NCBI GenBank assembly: GCA_036720245.1 | Contig: DAIMNI010000001.1 | Coordinates: forward strand, 1 to 64,000 | Length of the DNA: 64,000 nt | Direction: 5' to 3' | Source: JAAZMA01 sp036720245 | GTDB taxonomy: Bacteria > Bacillota > Clostridia > Tissierellales > Tepidimicrobiaceae | In this document: piece by piece, positions 44,234-52,610 of the stretch | Position numbering within the stretch: the stretch's first letter is position 1 | How the letters are laid out: every line of letters starts with the position of its first letter | The notes under the pieces: model-generated | What the model was told of the DNA's origin: nothing | The model's input: the letters and a program-made list of their open reading frames with translations, nothing else | The model's database searches: none | Program-made: the position numbers and the translations under genes

Positions 44234-45703
44234 ATGGGAAAAATTCATATTTTAGGTTTAGGTCCAGGGAATCTAGATTCCTTAACTTTAGGCGTAGTAG
44301 ATAGGATTAAATCGGGAGATAGAAATTATTTAAGAACCAAAAATCATCCTACAGTAAAATACCTAATAGAAAACAATATAGATTTTGGGTCATACGACTA
44401 TGCCTATGAAAGAGAAGAGGATTTTGAAAAAGTATATAAATATATAGTAGAAGACTTAATTAAAAAATCAAAGGAATATAAAAGTATCAATTATCTAGTG
44501 CCAGGTAATCCTATGGTGGCAGAAAAAACTGTAGAACTACTATTAAATGCAGAAAATGAAGATTTAGAAATAGAATTGTTCACAGGAATATCTTTTATAG
44601 AGCCTATCATTGAACTAGTAGGCATAGATCCAGTTTACGGCTTAAAGATAGCAGATGGAATAGAATTTAAAATGAAAGATATAGATATAAACCTTGATTG
44701 TATCATCACTCAAGTGTATAATGATAAAGTTGCCTCTGATATAAAGCTAATACTATCCCAGGTTTATGGAGATGAGTACGAAATATATTTAATTAATAAT
44801 GCAGGTATAATTGGCGAAGAGGAAATTTATAAAATTCCTATATATAAATTAGATAGAATCCATAAGATAGGCAATTTGACAAGTATATATATACCTAAAG
44901 TGGATAAAATAGATAAAAAAATATACGATATAGCCGATATAATAGATATAGTAGAAATATTAAGATCAGATAAAGGTTGCCCTTGGGATAGAAAGCAAAG
45001 CCATAAATCCCTTAGAGAATGTCTAATTGAAGAGGCCTATGAGGTGGTAGATGCTATTGATAATGAGGATATAGATGGATTAGTCGAAGAATTAGGGGAT
45101 CTTCTATTTCAGATAGTGTTTCATAGCCAAATAGGTCTAGAGACGGGAGATTTTAATTTCTATAATATAACCACAGAATTAAATAAAAAAATGATTTTTC
45201 GACATCCTCATGTATTTGGCAAAAAAAAGGTAGAAAAATCTGAGGAAGTAGTATATAATTGGAACAAACTGAAATTTAAGGATAAGGGCATTCTTACTTA
45301 TACCGATACTTTAAGGGATGTACCAAGGATTTCTTCCTTACTTCGTAGTTATAAGGTTCAAAAAAGAGCTAGGGATATTGGATTTGATTGGAATAGTGTA
45401 GACGGTGCATTGGATAAAGTAAAAGAAGAATACTATGAAGTTATTGAAGCAATAAGTAATTTTGAAGGTGGTGATGTGTGGAAAATAGAAGAAGAACTAG
45501 GTGATTTACTATTTTCAGTAGTTAATGTATGCAGATTTTTAGATGTGAATCCAGAAATAGCACTAAATAAAACTGTAGATAAATTCATTAAAAGATTTGA
45601 AATAATGGAATTAAAAGCTGAAAAACTAGGCATAAAATTGGAAAATATGACTCTTGAAGAAATGGATGAACTCTGGAATGAAGCAAAACTACATAGAAAT
45701 TAG
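44234..45703 (+). CDS. mazG: Tetrapyrrole-methylase-like plus MazG pyrophosphohydrolase (YabN)
   Basis: 489 residues from the ATG at 44234 with AAGGAG upstream; the reading from 44189 overlaps the flippase gene. Residues 1-220 form a SAM-dependent tetrapyrrole methylase-like domain (IHILGLGPGNLDSLTLGV, LVPGNPMVAEKT). The rest holds two MazG modules: CPWDRKQSHKSLRECLIEEAYEVVDAI with ELGDLLFQIVFH, and the second EYYEVIEAI with ELGDLLFSVVNV. MazG hydrolyses NTPs and may clear damaged nucleotides. The fusion is standard for Firmicute YabN. Confidence 0.95.
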   Translation: MGKIHILGLGPGNLDSLTLGVVDRIKSGDRNYLRTKNHPTVKYLIENNIDFGSYDYAYEREEDFEKVYKYIVEDLIKKSKEYKSINYLVPGNPMVAEKTVELLLNAENEDLEIELFTGISFIEPIIELVGIDPVYGLKIADGIEFKMKDIDINLDCIITQVYNDKVASDIKLILSQVYGDEYEIYLINNAGIIGEEEIYKIPIYKLDRIHKIGNLTSIYIPKVDKIDKKIYDIADIIDIVEILRSDKGCPWDRKQSHKSLRECLIEEAYEVVDAIDNEDIDGLVEELGDLLFQIVFHSQIGLETGDFNFYNITTELNKKMIFRHPHVFGKKKVEKSEEVVYNWNKLKFKDKGILTYTDTLRDVPRISSLLRSYKVQKRARDIGFDWNSVDGALDKVKEEYYEVIEAISNFEGGDVWKIEEELGDLLFSVVNVCRFLDVNPEIALNKTVDKFIKRFEIMELKAEKLGIKLENMTLEEMDELWNEAKLHRN

Positions 45704-45806
45704 AAATTTGGCAAAAAATATAATAATGTTTAAAAGGATTTTTTAAAACAATATAGAAATAAGAAGTAAAGAGAAATTAACTATTTTATTTAAGGAGGAA
45801 AATATA

Positions 45807-46085
45807 ATGAATAAAGCTGAATTAGTTACTAGCATGGCAGAGGCAAGTAATTTGACAAAAAAGGATACAGAGGCTGCATTAAATGCATTTATGAAGGTGG
45901 TACAAGACACATTAGCATCTGGAGACAAAGTGCAATTAGTAGGATTTGGGACTTTTGAAGTAAGAGACAGAAAAGAAAGACAAGGAAGAAACCCAAGAAA
46001 CCCAGAAGAAGTTATTCAAATTCCAGCTTCAAAAGCACCTGTATTTAAAGCAGGTAAATCTTTAAAAGAAGCTGTAAATAAGTAA
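45807..46085 (+). CDS. hup: HU family DNA-binding protein
   Basis: 92 residues, typical for HU: MNKAELVTSMAEASNLTKKD, VQLVGFGTFEVRDRKERQGRNP with the DNA-intercalating arm, and the C-terminal PVFKAGKSLKEAVNK. It binds and bends DNA without strong sequence preference. In B. subtilis the main HU gene lies elsewhere; in Clostridia it is often found here next to mazG and rqcP. AAGGAGG precedes the ATG. Confidence 0.97.
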   Translation: MNKAELVTSMAEASNLTKKDTEAALNAFMKVVQDTLASGDKVQLVGFGTFEVRDRKERQGRNPRNPEEVIQIPASKAPVFKAGKSLKEAVNK

Positions 46086-46086
46086 A

Positions 46087-46113
46087 AAAATCAGGTCTTA
46101 GACCTGATTTTTA
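46087..46113 (+). terminator. Terminator after the HU gene
   Basis: AAATCAGGTC pairs with GACCTGATTT around TTA, followed by TTATTTTAT. Confidence 0.85.
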
Positions 46114-46129
46114 TTTTATAGGCTACTAT

Positions 46130-46200
46130 GTCATCCTGAACGTAAGTGAAGGATCTAGATTTTCTACTGTTTAGAGATCCTTCACTACGCTCAGGATGAC
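46130..46200. repeat. GTCATCCTGA palindromic repeat, copy 3
   Basis: GTCATCCTGAACGTAAGTGA from 46130 mirrors the right arm ending CGCTCAGGATGAC at 46200, around TAGATTTTCTACTGTTTAGA. It lies directly between the HU terminator and rqcP, only 35 nt before the rqcP start, so it is inside the leader of the next transcript or provides its upstream boundary. Confidence 0.85.
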
Positions 46201-46234
46201 AGCATTATATAATAGCAGAAAGGGGTTTGATATT

Positions 46235-46477
46235 TTGAGAATAGATAAGTATTTAAAAAATTCTAGAATAATAAAAAGAAGACCTATAGCCAAAGAGGCC
46301 TGTGAAAAAGGTAGGGTATTTATAAATGAAAGACAAGCTAAACCAGGGGATGAAGTAAAGACAGGGGATATAGTTGAAGTAAATTTTGGTAACTCTACTA
46401 TGAAAATAGAAGTATTAGAAACCTTAGACAATGTAAAAAAGGAAGATGCAATAAAATTATATAATATTATTGATTAA
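46235..46477 (+). CDS. rqcP: RqcP (YabO), S4-domain ribosome quality control factor
   Basis: 80 residues from TTG at 46235 (MRIDKYLKNSR), placed by AAGGGG upstream. This start matches the B. subtilis protein's N-terminus; the reading from 46196 would start in the repeat. A single S4 RNA-binding domain (RIDKYLKNSRIIKRRPIAKEAC) fills it. RqcP works with RqcH in adding C-terminal alanine tails to stalled nascent chains on 50S subunits. A terminator follows. Confidence 0.92.
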   Translation: MRIDKYLKNSRIIKRRPIAKEACEKGRVFINERQAKPGDEVKTGDIVEVNFGNSTMKIEVLETLDNVKKEDAIKLYNIID

Positions 46478-46505
46478 AGGCTTTTGTAATAAAAGCCTTT
46501 TTTTG
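46476..46505 (+). terminator. Terminator after rqcP
   Basis: AAAGGCTTTT (46476-46485) pairs with AAAAGCCTTT (46491-46500), then a T-run. It overlaps the rqcP stop. Confidence 0.85.
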
Positions 46506-46555
46506 TTCATAAATATAATAAGAACGTATTTTGTCAATTTGAAAGGGGGATAAAA

Positions 46556-46837
46556 GTGGCTGATGGGAAGATGGATTTTAAAAACCAAAATATATTAGTT
46601 GAAAATAGGTCTAAAGTAACAATTACAGGTGTAGAGCAGGTGGAGAGCTTTAATGAAAATACAATAGTTCTAATAACTGCTAAGGGAGGCATGATTATCA
46701 AAGGAGAAGGCCTTAATGTGGGGAAATTAAACATAGACGATGGAAATGTGAGAATAGAGGGTATTATCAACGGAATTACCTATAGCGACAAGGATTTATC
46801 CCAAAAAGGTAATATTATCGGAAAATTATTTAAATAA
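46556..46837 (+). CDS. yabP: Sporulation protein YabP
   Basis: 93 residues, starting at GTG 46556 after AAAGGGGG. Beta-rich YabP/YqfC fold: QNILVENRSKVTITGVEQVESFNENTIVL, GGMIIKGEGLNVGKLNIDDGNVRIEGII. It is needed for spore formation in Bacillus and found only in endospore formers. The molecular role is not known. It is followed 12 nt later by yabQ. Confidence 0.94.
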   Translation: MADGKMDFKNQNILVENRSKVTITGVEQVESFNENTIVLITAKGGMIIKGEGLNVGKLNIDDGNVRIEGIINGITYSDKDLSQKGNIIGKLFK

Positions 46838-46849
46838 TATGGAGAGAAT

Positions 46850-47341
46850 ATGATGGATACCACTACAAAGATTCAATTTTATATTTTTCTAACTTCTATT
46901 TATGGGGGCTTGATAGCAGGGCTGGCTTATGATATATATAGAATAAGCAGACTTTGTTTTAAGCCTAATAAACTAGCCACCTTAATAGAGGACTTTCTAT
47001 TTTGGATAGGTATTGGGGTAATTTTCTTTTATCTACTAAATAAAAACAATTGGGTGGAGTTGAGGGCTTATATATTTATAGGTTTTTTTGGGGGAGGCAT
47101 ATTATATTTAAAAGTATTAAGCAGATTTTTATCACCTTTATTATTAAAAATTTTTAATGGAATTATTCATATTTTTAAATTTACCAAGAATTTTATAAGC
47201 CTTCCCTTTAGAAAAGTTAGAAAAACTCTAAATCCTAAGATAATTAAGCTTAAAAGGCTTAAAAGGGTTCCTAAAGAAGCTGCCTCAGAAATAAAAAAAT
47301 ATAGTAAAGTTATTTTTAAAAAAAAGAAGAAGAAAAAATAG
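46850..47341 (+). CDS. yabQ: Spore cortex biosynthesis protein YabQ
   Basis: 163 residues: four hydrophobic segments in the first 100 residues and a basic C-terminus ending in a run of lysines. The segment GGLIAGLAYDIYRISRL is typical of YabQ. It is a membrane protein needed for cortex formation in B. subtilis. ATG codons at 46850 and 46853 are both possible; GGAGAG is upstream. Confidence 0.9.
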   Translation: MMDTTTKIQFYIFLTSIYGGLIAGLAYDIYRISRLCFKPNKLATLIEDFLFWIGIGVIFFYLLNKNNWVELRAYIFIGFFGGGILYLKVLSRFLSPLLLKIFNGIIHIFKFTKNFISLPFRKVRKTLNPKIIKLKRLKRVPKEAASEIKKYSKVIFKKKKKKK

Positions 47342-47386
47342 AGGATTATTAACTTTTATGGAGAATATATATGGTAGGTGATATAT

Positions 47387-47695
47387 ATGAAAAAGAAAAA
47401 AGGTTTTAGACTAAAACATTTATTATTATTTTTATTTGTATTTTGGCTTGGGAAATCTCTGATAAGTCAGAAAACCACTATAAAAAGCACAGAAAAGGAA
47501 ATACTACAAAAAAAAGAAGAAATTACAAAAATAGAAAAGGAAATAGAAGAATTAAATAAAGAAATAGAAGAAAAAGACTCTTTAGATTTTGTGGAGAAGG
47601 TGGCAAGGGAAGAGTTTAAAATGGTAAAGCCTAGGGAGATAATGTATATAGATAAAAATAAAGACAAGGCACCTTTTGTAAACTCTAGAAAATAG
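47387..47695 (+). CDS. divIC: Septum formation initiator DivIC (FtsB-like)
   Basis: 102 residues from the ATG at 47387, with AGGTGA 6 nt upstream. Basic N-terminus, one membrane segment (about 9-25), then a strong coiled coil (about 35-65, rich in Lys/Glu/Ile) and a C-terminal VEKVAREEFKMVKPREIMYI motif. It forms a complex with FtsL and DivIB at the division septum. Confidence 0.92.
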   Translation: MKKKKGFRLKHLLLFLFVFWLGKSLISQKTTIKSTEKEILQKKEEITKIEKEIEELNKEIEEKDSLDFVEKVAREEFKMVKPREIMYIDKNKDKAPFVNSRK

Positions 47696-47772
47696 TAGTA
47701 TTATTTGACAATTTGGGTATTCTAATATATACTAAAAGGAGAATATATTTTATAAGGAGGAATTGTTTATTT

Positions 47773-48186
47773 ATGCCCATAACTGTTGGTAAAGTAGTTG
47801 AGGGCACTGTCACAGGTATTACAAACTTTGGCGCATTTATTCAATTGCCAGGTGGGGATAGTGGATTAGTCCATATTTCGGAAATATCTGATGACTATGT
47901 GGAAAAAGTAACCGACTACTTGAAAAAAGATCAAAAAGTAAAAGTGAAAGTTTTATCAATATCTAAGGATGGCAAAATAAGTCTCTCTATTAGACAAGCT
48001 AAGCCTAAGACTACTAATCCTATTGAAATTGATTGGGATAAAACAGATGAGCAGCAGAAAAGTATGTCCTTTGAAGATAAGCTTTCTAAATTCCTAAAGG
48101 ATAGTAATGAAAAGCAAGATCAACTAAAAAGTAGAGAAAGCAGAAGAGGGCCTGGGCAAAGATTTAAAGGATCAACTAATTTTTAG
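47773..48186 (+). CDS. yabR: S1 RNA-binding domain protein (YabR-like)
   Basis: 137 residues from the ATG at 47773 (AAGGAGG 12 nt upstream, a rather long spacing). One S1 domain: VGKVVEGTVTGITNFGAFIQLPGGDSGLVHISEISDDYV and VKVKVLSISKDGKISLSIRQA. A charged low-complexity tail ends in a basic RESRRGPGQRFKG segment. This is the general stress protein GSP13/YabR group, linked to ribosomes. Confidence 0.93.
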   Translation: MPITVGKVVEGTVTGITNFGAFIQLPGGDSGLVHISEISDDYVEKVTDYLKKDQKVKVKVLSISKDGKISLSIRQAKPKTTNPIEIDWDKTDEQQKSMSFEDKLSKFLKDSNEKQDQLKSRESRRGPGQRFKGSTNF

Positions 48187-48252
48187 TACCTAGGGCTAAT
48201 ATTTGTTGATTAACAATTTAGTATCTTTAAAAATTCAAGCATGGAATTATAA

Positions 48253-48275
48253 AACCGGATTTCTCCGGTTTTTTT
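48253..48275 (+). terminator. Terminator after yabR
   Basis: AACCGGA (48253-48259) pairs with TCCGGTT (48264-48270), followed by TTTTT. Confidence 0.88.
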
Positions 48276-48483
48276 AATGTAAAAATATACTTTATATTAA
48301 TCTTAGATTAACATAAAGTTCATAAAACGTAAAAACAAGCAATTAGGCCAGTTTCAAAATAAAAGACAAAATTATACAATATGTAAAAAATAAGTGTTTT
48401 ATAGTGCTAAGCCTCATAAAACCTAGATTATAGCCTTAATCCTCTATTACATTACATAAGGAAATAATGGGTAAAATGAATTG

Positions 48484-48562
48484 TTTTTGTCAATAAATTC
48501 TTATTTTCAAAGGATAGATATTGACAAAAAAATCCTTCTTCATTTGCTACTATAGATATAAA
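48484..48562 (+). promoter_or_regulatory. Putative spoIIE promoter with wide spacer and inverted repeat
   Basis: TTGACA (48531-48536) and TATAAA (48557-48562) are 20 nt apart. The B. subtilis spoIIE and spoIIG promoters, activated by Spo0A, also have abnormally wide spacers. TTTTTGTCAATA (48484-48495) and its exact complement TATTGACAAAAA (48529-48540) form a 12-bp inverted repeat that overlaps the -35 and resembles degenerate 0A boxes. Assignment to Spo0A is inference. Confidence 0.5.
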
Positions 48563-48584
48563 TATATTATATGGGGGGATGGCA

Positions 48585-50927
48585 ATGTTTAAGGCAGAAT
48601 TTATTTTACCTAAAAATAAAAGGTTTAACAAAATGTTAGAATTGAACAGCTCCTATTTTCTAACTATTATATTAGCCTTCTTTATTGGTAGAGCAAATAT
48701 AATGGACAAACTGACACCTTTTGGCATTGCATTTATTTCGGCTTATATTATTACAGGCAAGTTTAATTTATATCTATTTTTATCTACAATGCTAGGAATG
48801 TTTACATTCCAAGGACTAGGCGGATTAGAATATCTTTTAGCCATGAGTCTAATTTTCATTTCATACAATAGATATGAAAAGTTAGCAAAAACTACCCTAA
48901 TCAAATCCTCATTGATGGTAGGCATTGTATTTACATTTACAAGAGCTTTTATTTTATTATTATTCAGAAATGTATTTTTATATGATATTTTTGTTATTTT
49001 TTTTGAAGGGCTAACGGTTTTCACTTTAAGCTATATATTTTCCTACAGCATATCTACAGAATCAGTAAATAAGGCCTATACTAATGAAAAAATAATCTGT
49101 TCTTTTATTGTGGTATCTTTAATAATTTCTGGCATAGGAGATTTAAATATATTAGGCATGTCCATTAAAAATATTATAAACACAGTGCTAATTCTTTATT
49201 TTGCCTATTCAGAAGGTGCCCTTATAGGTGGGGCAATAGGTATATCATTAGGACTGACAAATTACATTTCCCAAACAGAAATGCCATTTATACTGTCTAT
49301 TTATGCCCTTGGAGGATTATTGTCCGGTGTCTTTAGAGAATTGGGGAAAATTGGTTCTATACTAGGCTTTTTAGTAGGGACAAGTATTATAAGTTTTTAT
49401 ATTAATGGCTATATAATTAGTTTTATTAATTTAAAAGAGATAATACTATCTATTATTATTTTCTACATTATCTACAAGCCTTTAAATCAGTGTATTTCTA
49501 ATTATATAGATATAGCAGTAGGAAGGGATAAGGAACAAAATTATTTTCGAAGAAAAGAACAATTAATCGTAGATAGATTAAAAGAAGCATCTAATTTATT
49601 TAAAGATTTAGGAAAAAATTTTAGAAATTCTACAGAAATGGACTTTACCATTGACCCTAAGGAAGTCTATGGGCTAGTAGATGATGTGGCCAATTCTATT
49701 TGTGCTAAATGCGGTATGAGGAGATTTTGCTGGGAGGAGGGATTTTACACCACTTATTATGCCATATTTAACATGGTATCCCTATTAGAAGAGAAAAAAT
49801 CCCTAACAGAAAACAATATACCTGTATCTATTAGGGATTATTGTATTAATAAAGAAAAATTAATAGAAGAAATAAATAGGCATTTTGCCACTTTTAAAAC
49901 AAATCATATATGGAAGAAGAAAATTTTTGAAAATAGAATTTTAGTATCAGATCAATTACAAGAGGTATCAAATATTATTGAAAATATGTCCAAGGATATA
50001 TATGTAAATCCTATTTTCAAAGAGGATATTGAGGAAGTAATATTTGCCAATTTAAAAAACAACAAAGTGGATGTAAGAAGTGTAACAGTAATAGAATTGG
50101 AGGAAAAGAACTTTGAAATTTATATAGATGTAGATAAGGCCTATAAAAGAATAAATTCAGGGGAAAACATAAAAAAAATAGTGTCAGATTCTATTAATAC
50201 TTCTTTAAAATTATGTATAGTCCATGGTAAAACTGAGGGGGAGGCGGCAAAATATAAACTTATTAAAAATAATAGATACAATGCTTTAACTAGGGTAATA
50301 TCAGAGCCCAACGGTATTAATAATGTTTCTGGAGATAATTATACCTTTGGGGAAGAGGAAAATGACTATTTTGTTGCACTATCTGATGGTATGGGGGTAG
50401 GGAGCAGGGCAAATGCTGAAAGTAGTATTGCCATCAATTTATTGGAATCCTTCCTAGAAGCTAAATTTGATAAGTCACTAGCCTTAAGGACTATTAATTC
50501 TATATTAAGATTAAAATCTAATGATGAAATTTTTGCAACTTTAGATATATCCCTATTAGATTTATGTACGGGAAAATTACAAATAATAAAATCTGGCTCC
50601 TCGGCTACCTTTATTAAGAAAAAAGACAAAGTAAAAACAATCAATCCCAATTCATTACCAGTAGGAATATTAAAGGATGTGGATTTTAATATATATGAAG
50701 AGTATTTAGAAGATGGGGATATTGTAATTATGATGTCAGATGGGGTATTAGAAGCCAATGAAGGCATTTTAAATAAGGAAAAATGGATTAAAAATATAAT
50801 AGAAGATATAGATAGTTTAAATCCAAACATCATAGCAGAGACCATATTAAATAAGGCCAAAGAACATTCTAATAGTAAAAAGGATGATATGACTATTTTA
50901 GTTACGAAAATTTGGAAAACAGTATAA
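48585..50927 (+). CDS. spoIIE: Stage II sporulation protein E (PP2C phosphatase)
   Basis: 780 residues from the ATG at 48585; an ATG at 48579 abuts the GGGGGG Shine-Dalgarno. About ten membrane segments in residues 1-310, a central oligomerisation region with CAKCGMRRFCWEEG, and a C-terminal PP2C domain (about 560-780) with VALSDGMGVGSRANAES, MMSDGVLEANE and KKDDMTILV metal-binding residues. It dephosphorylates SpoIIAA to release sigma-F in the forespore and acts in polar septation. Confidence 0.97.
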   Translation: MFKAEFILPKNKRFNKMLELNSSYFLTIILAFFIGRANIMDKLTPFGIAFISAYIITGKFNLYLFLSTMLGMFTFQGLGGLEYLLAMSLIFISYNRYEKLAKTTLIKSSLMVGIVFTFTRAFILLLFRNVFLYDIFVIFFEGLTVFTLSYIFSYSISTESVNKAYTNEKIICSFIVVSLIISGIGDLNILGMSIKNIINTVLILYFAYSEGALIGGAIGISLGLTNYISQTEMPFILSIYALGGLLSGVFRELGKIGSILGFLVGTSIISFYINGYIISFINLKEIILSIIIFYIIYKPLNQCISNYIDIAVGRDKEQNYFRRKEQLIVDRLKEASNLFKDLGKNFRNSTEMDFTIDPKEVYGLVDDVANSICAKCGMRRFCWEEGFYTTYYAIFNMVSLLEEKKSLTENNIPVSIRDYCINKEKLIEEINRHFATFKTNHIWKKKIFENRILVSDQLQEVSNIIENMSKDIYVNPIFKEDIEEVIFANLKNNKVDVRSVTVIELEEKNFEIYIDVDKAYKRINSGENIKKIVSDSINTSLKLCIVHGKTEGEAAKYKLIKNNRYNALTRVISEPNGINNVSGDNYTFGEEENDYFVALSDGMGVGSRANAESSIAINLLESFLEAKFDKSLALRTINSILRLKSNDEIFATLDISLLDLCTGKLQIIKSGSSATFIKKKDKVKTINPNSLPVGILKDVDFNIYEEYLEDGDIVIMMSDGVLEANEGILNKEKWIKNIIEDIDSLNPNIIAETILNKAKEHSNSKKDDMTILVTKIWKTV

Positions 50928-50975
50928 ATTTTATAACTTAGTCAATAATCTTTAAAAACTATAGGAGGGAGTTTA

Positions 50976-51665
50976 ATGCTAAAACAGATAATAATCATTT
51001 CTGATGGGCAGTCTAATATGGGTCCAAATCCCGTAGATGTAGCTGCATTAGCTTTTGATAATTCTATTATGGTAAACACTATAGGGATTATTGACAATGA
51101 GAAAAACACATTAGCAATTTTTGAATTAGAAAGTATTGCAGAACATGGAGGTGGAATATGCGAATTAAGCAATATAAACAATCTTTCAGAAGCCTTGAGT
51201 AGGATAACGGTAAAATCTATTTATAATACTGTAGAGGAAATGGTAAGTCAAGAATTAAAAGAAATACTAGATTTGAATATAGAGGAAATCAATCCTAAAG
51301 AAAGGCATAAATTTGTAAGGCTTATAGATAAAATTGGAGATGAAATTGATTTAAGATGTTTAATATTATTGGACATTAGTGGCAGCATGAGAAATAAAAT
51401 AGAAATAGCAAAGAAAAGTATATTTGAATTATTGCTTTTTTTAGAAGAGAGAATAGGAGAGAATCACATAGGAGTTATGGTATTTCCATATAAAAATAGT
51501 AATTGTAAATTATTATGTGATTTTACACAGGATATAGATGTTTTAAAAAAAGAAATTGAAATAGTTGAAACAGGCGGAAATACTCCCACAGGTTTTGCTA
51601 TTGAAGAGGCTATAAAGATATTTGTCAAGGACGAGGAGTATTCAATATATAATGATATAATTTAG
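50976..51665 (+). CDS. YabS-like von Willebrand factor A protein, permuted order
   Basis: 229 residues after GGAGGG. The MIDAS parts appear in unusual order: the late strand IIIISDG with the metal-binding Asp is at residues 5-11. The early elements CLILLDISGSM (DxSxS at 133-137) and GGNTPTG (202-206) come at the C-terminus, and the chain ends before a second SDG strand. Read as one domain, it is circularly permuted; read as two, both are incomplete. Position next to spoIIE and a kinase gene matches yabS of B. subtilis. Function unknown. Confidence 0.82.
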   Translation: MLKQIIIISDGQSNMGPNPVDVAALAFDNSIMVNTIGIIDNEKNTLAIFELESIAEHGGGICELSNINNLSEALSRITVKSIYNTVEEMVSQELKEILDLNIEEINPKERHKFVRLIDKIGDEIDLRCLILLDISGSMRNKIEIAKKSIFELLLFLEERIGENHIGVMVFPYKNSNCKLLCDFTQDIDVLKKEIEIVETGGNTPTGFAIEEAIKIFVKDEEYSIYNDII

Positions 51666-51672
51666 GTGAATT

Positions 51673-52590
51673 ATGAATATAGTAGGGAAATGGAATAAAA
51701 ACAAATATAAAATTATTAAAGCCATTGGCAGAGGAAATTTTGGGAAAGTTTATAAGGGACAAGACCTTATGGGAAATATTGTGGCTATTAAAATATCCAA
51801 AGAATTATTGTCATTAACTAATGAACACAATGGATTATTAAAATTCAAAAATATGGATTTTGTACCCACAATTTATGATTTTGATGATTGGGAATGCAAT
51901 GGGGAAATATATCATTTTGTTGTAATGGATTATATTTTGGGGAAAACTTTAAAGGAAATAGGTAAAAGCAATCAGTTAAATACTAGGCATATATTTAAAA
52001 TTGGTCTAAGACTTTTAGATATAATGAAAAAAATAGATAATTTAGGATATAAATATACTGATATAAAATTAGAAAATATTATATTAACTCAATCTGGAGA
52101 TATATATTTAATTGATTATGGTTCCTTAGTGGAAAAAGATAAACCTACTAAGGAATATACTCAAGTTTATAATATTAATTCTTGGAATGTAAAATATAAA
52201 TATAATTTAGAAAAAAGCATATTATTTAGTATAAATATGATACTAATAAATTTGATTGGAAATTTTGAGTATAATCCTATACAATATAGTTTGGAAAATT
52301 TAATAAATAGGGTTTATAAATTCCATATAAGTAGGGCGGAAAAAGAATTTCTTGTAAAAGGGCTAAAAGGTAAATTTAATAGTTTTAGTGAATATGAAAA
52401 TTCTTTAAAAAAACTATTAAATAAGGGAAAATCTAATAGAAATTTAAGCAAAATTGACTATATTTTAATTTTTTCCATAGTCAGTTTTGTTTTTGTGTTT
52501 TTAATAGGCTTAAAAAGAATTTTTTATTTTATATTAATTGTAAATTTGTTGAAATTCTATGGGGATTCATATAAGATTAAGAGGGAATAA
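51673..52590 (+). CDS. Serine/threonine protein kinase (YabT-like), membrane anchored
   Basis: 305 residues. Kinase core: glycine loop AIGRGNFGKVYKG (18-30), Lys40 in VAIKIS, catalytic loop YTDIKLEN with Asp130 and Asn135, metal-binding Asp148 in DYG. The usual HRD His is Tyr128. The C-terminal lobe looks short, and one or two membrane segments follow at about 263-300, so the enzyme should be tethered with the kinase in the cytoplasm. YabT of B. subtilis is a spore-development kinase at the septum with the same genomic position. Seven bases after the yabS-like gene. Confidence 0.88.
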   Translation: MNIVGKWNKNKYKIIKAIGRGNFGKVYKGQDLMGNIVAIKISKELLSLTNEHNGLLKFKNMDFVPTIYDFDDWECNGEIYHFVVMDYILGKTLKEIGKSNQLNTRHIFKIGLRLLDIMKKIDNLGYKYTDIKLENIILTQSGDIYLIDYGSLVEKDKPTKEYTQVYNINSWNVKYKYNLEKSILFSINMILINLIGNFEYNPIQYSLENLINRVYKFHISRAEKEFLVKGLKGKFNSFSEYENSLKKLLNKGKSNRNLSKIDYILIFSIVSFVFVFLIGLKRIFYFILIVNLLKFYGDSYKIKRE

Positions 52591-52610
52591 TCTATTTGTA
52601 GGTGATATTA

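Larger units (their letters stand above)
48187..48584. other. 398-nt intergenic region before spoIIE
   Basis: It contains the yabR terminator near its start and the spoIIE promoter region near its end. The middle (48280-48480) is AT-rich with no recognisable gene, tRNA or repeat; in B. subtilis tRNA genes lie here, but none is seen. Confidence 0.5.

Noticed and set aside
50366..50860. 164-residue minus-strand frame inside spoIIE
   Set aside because: Opposite the conserved PP2C domain, no independent support.
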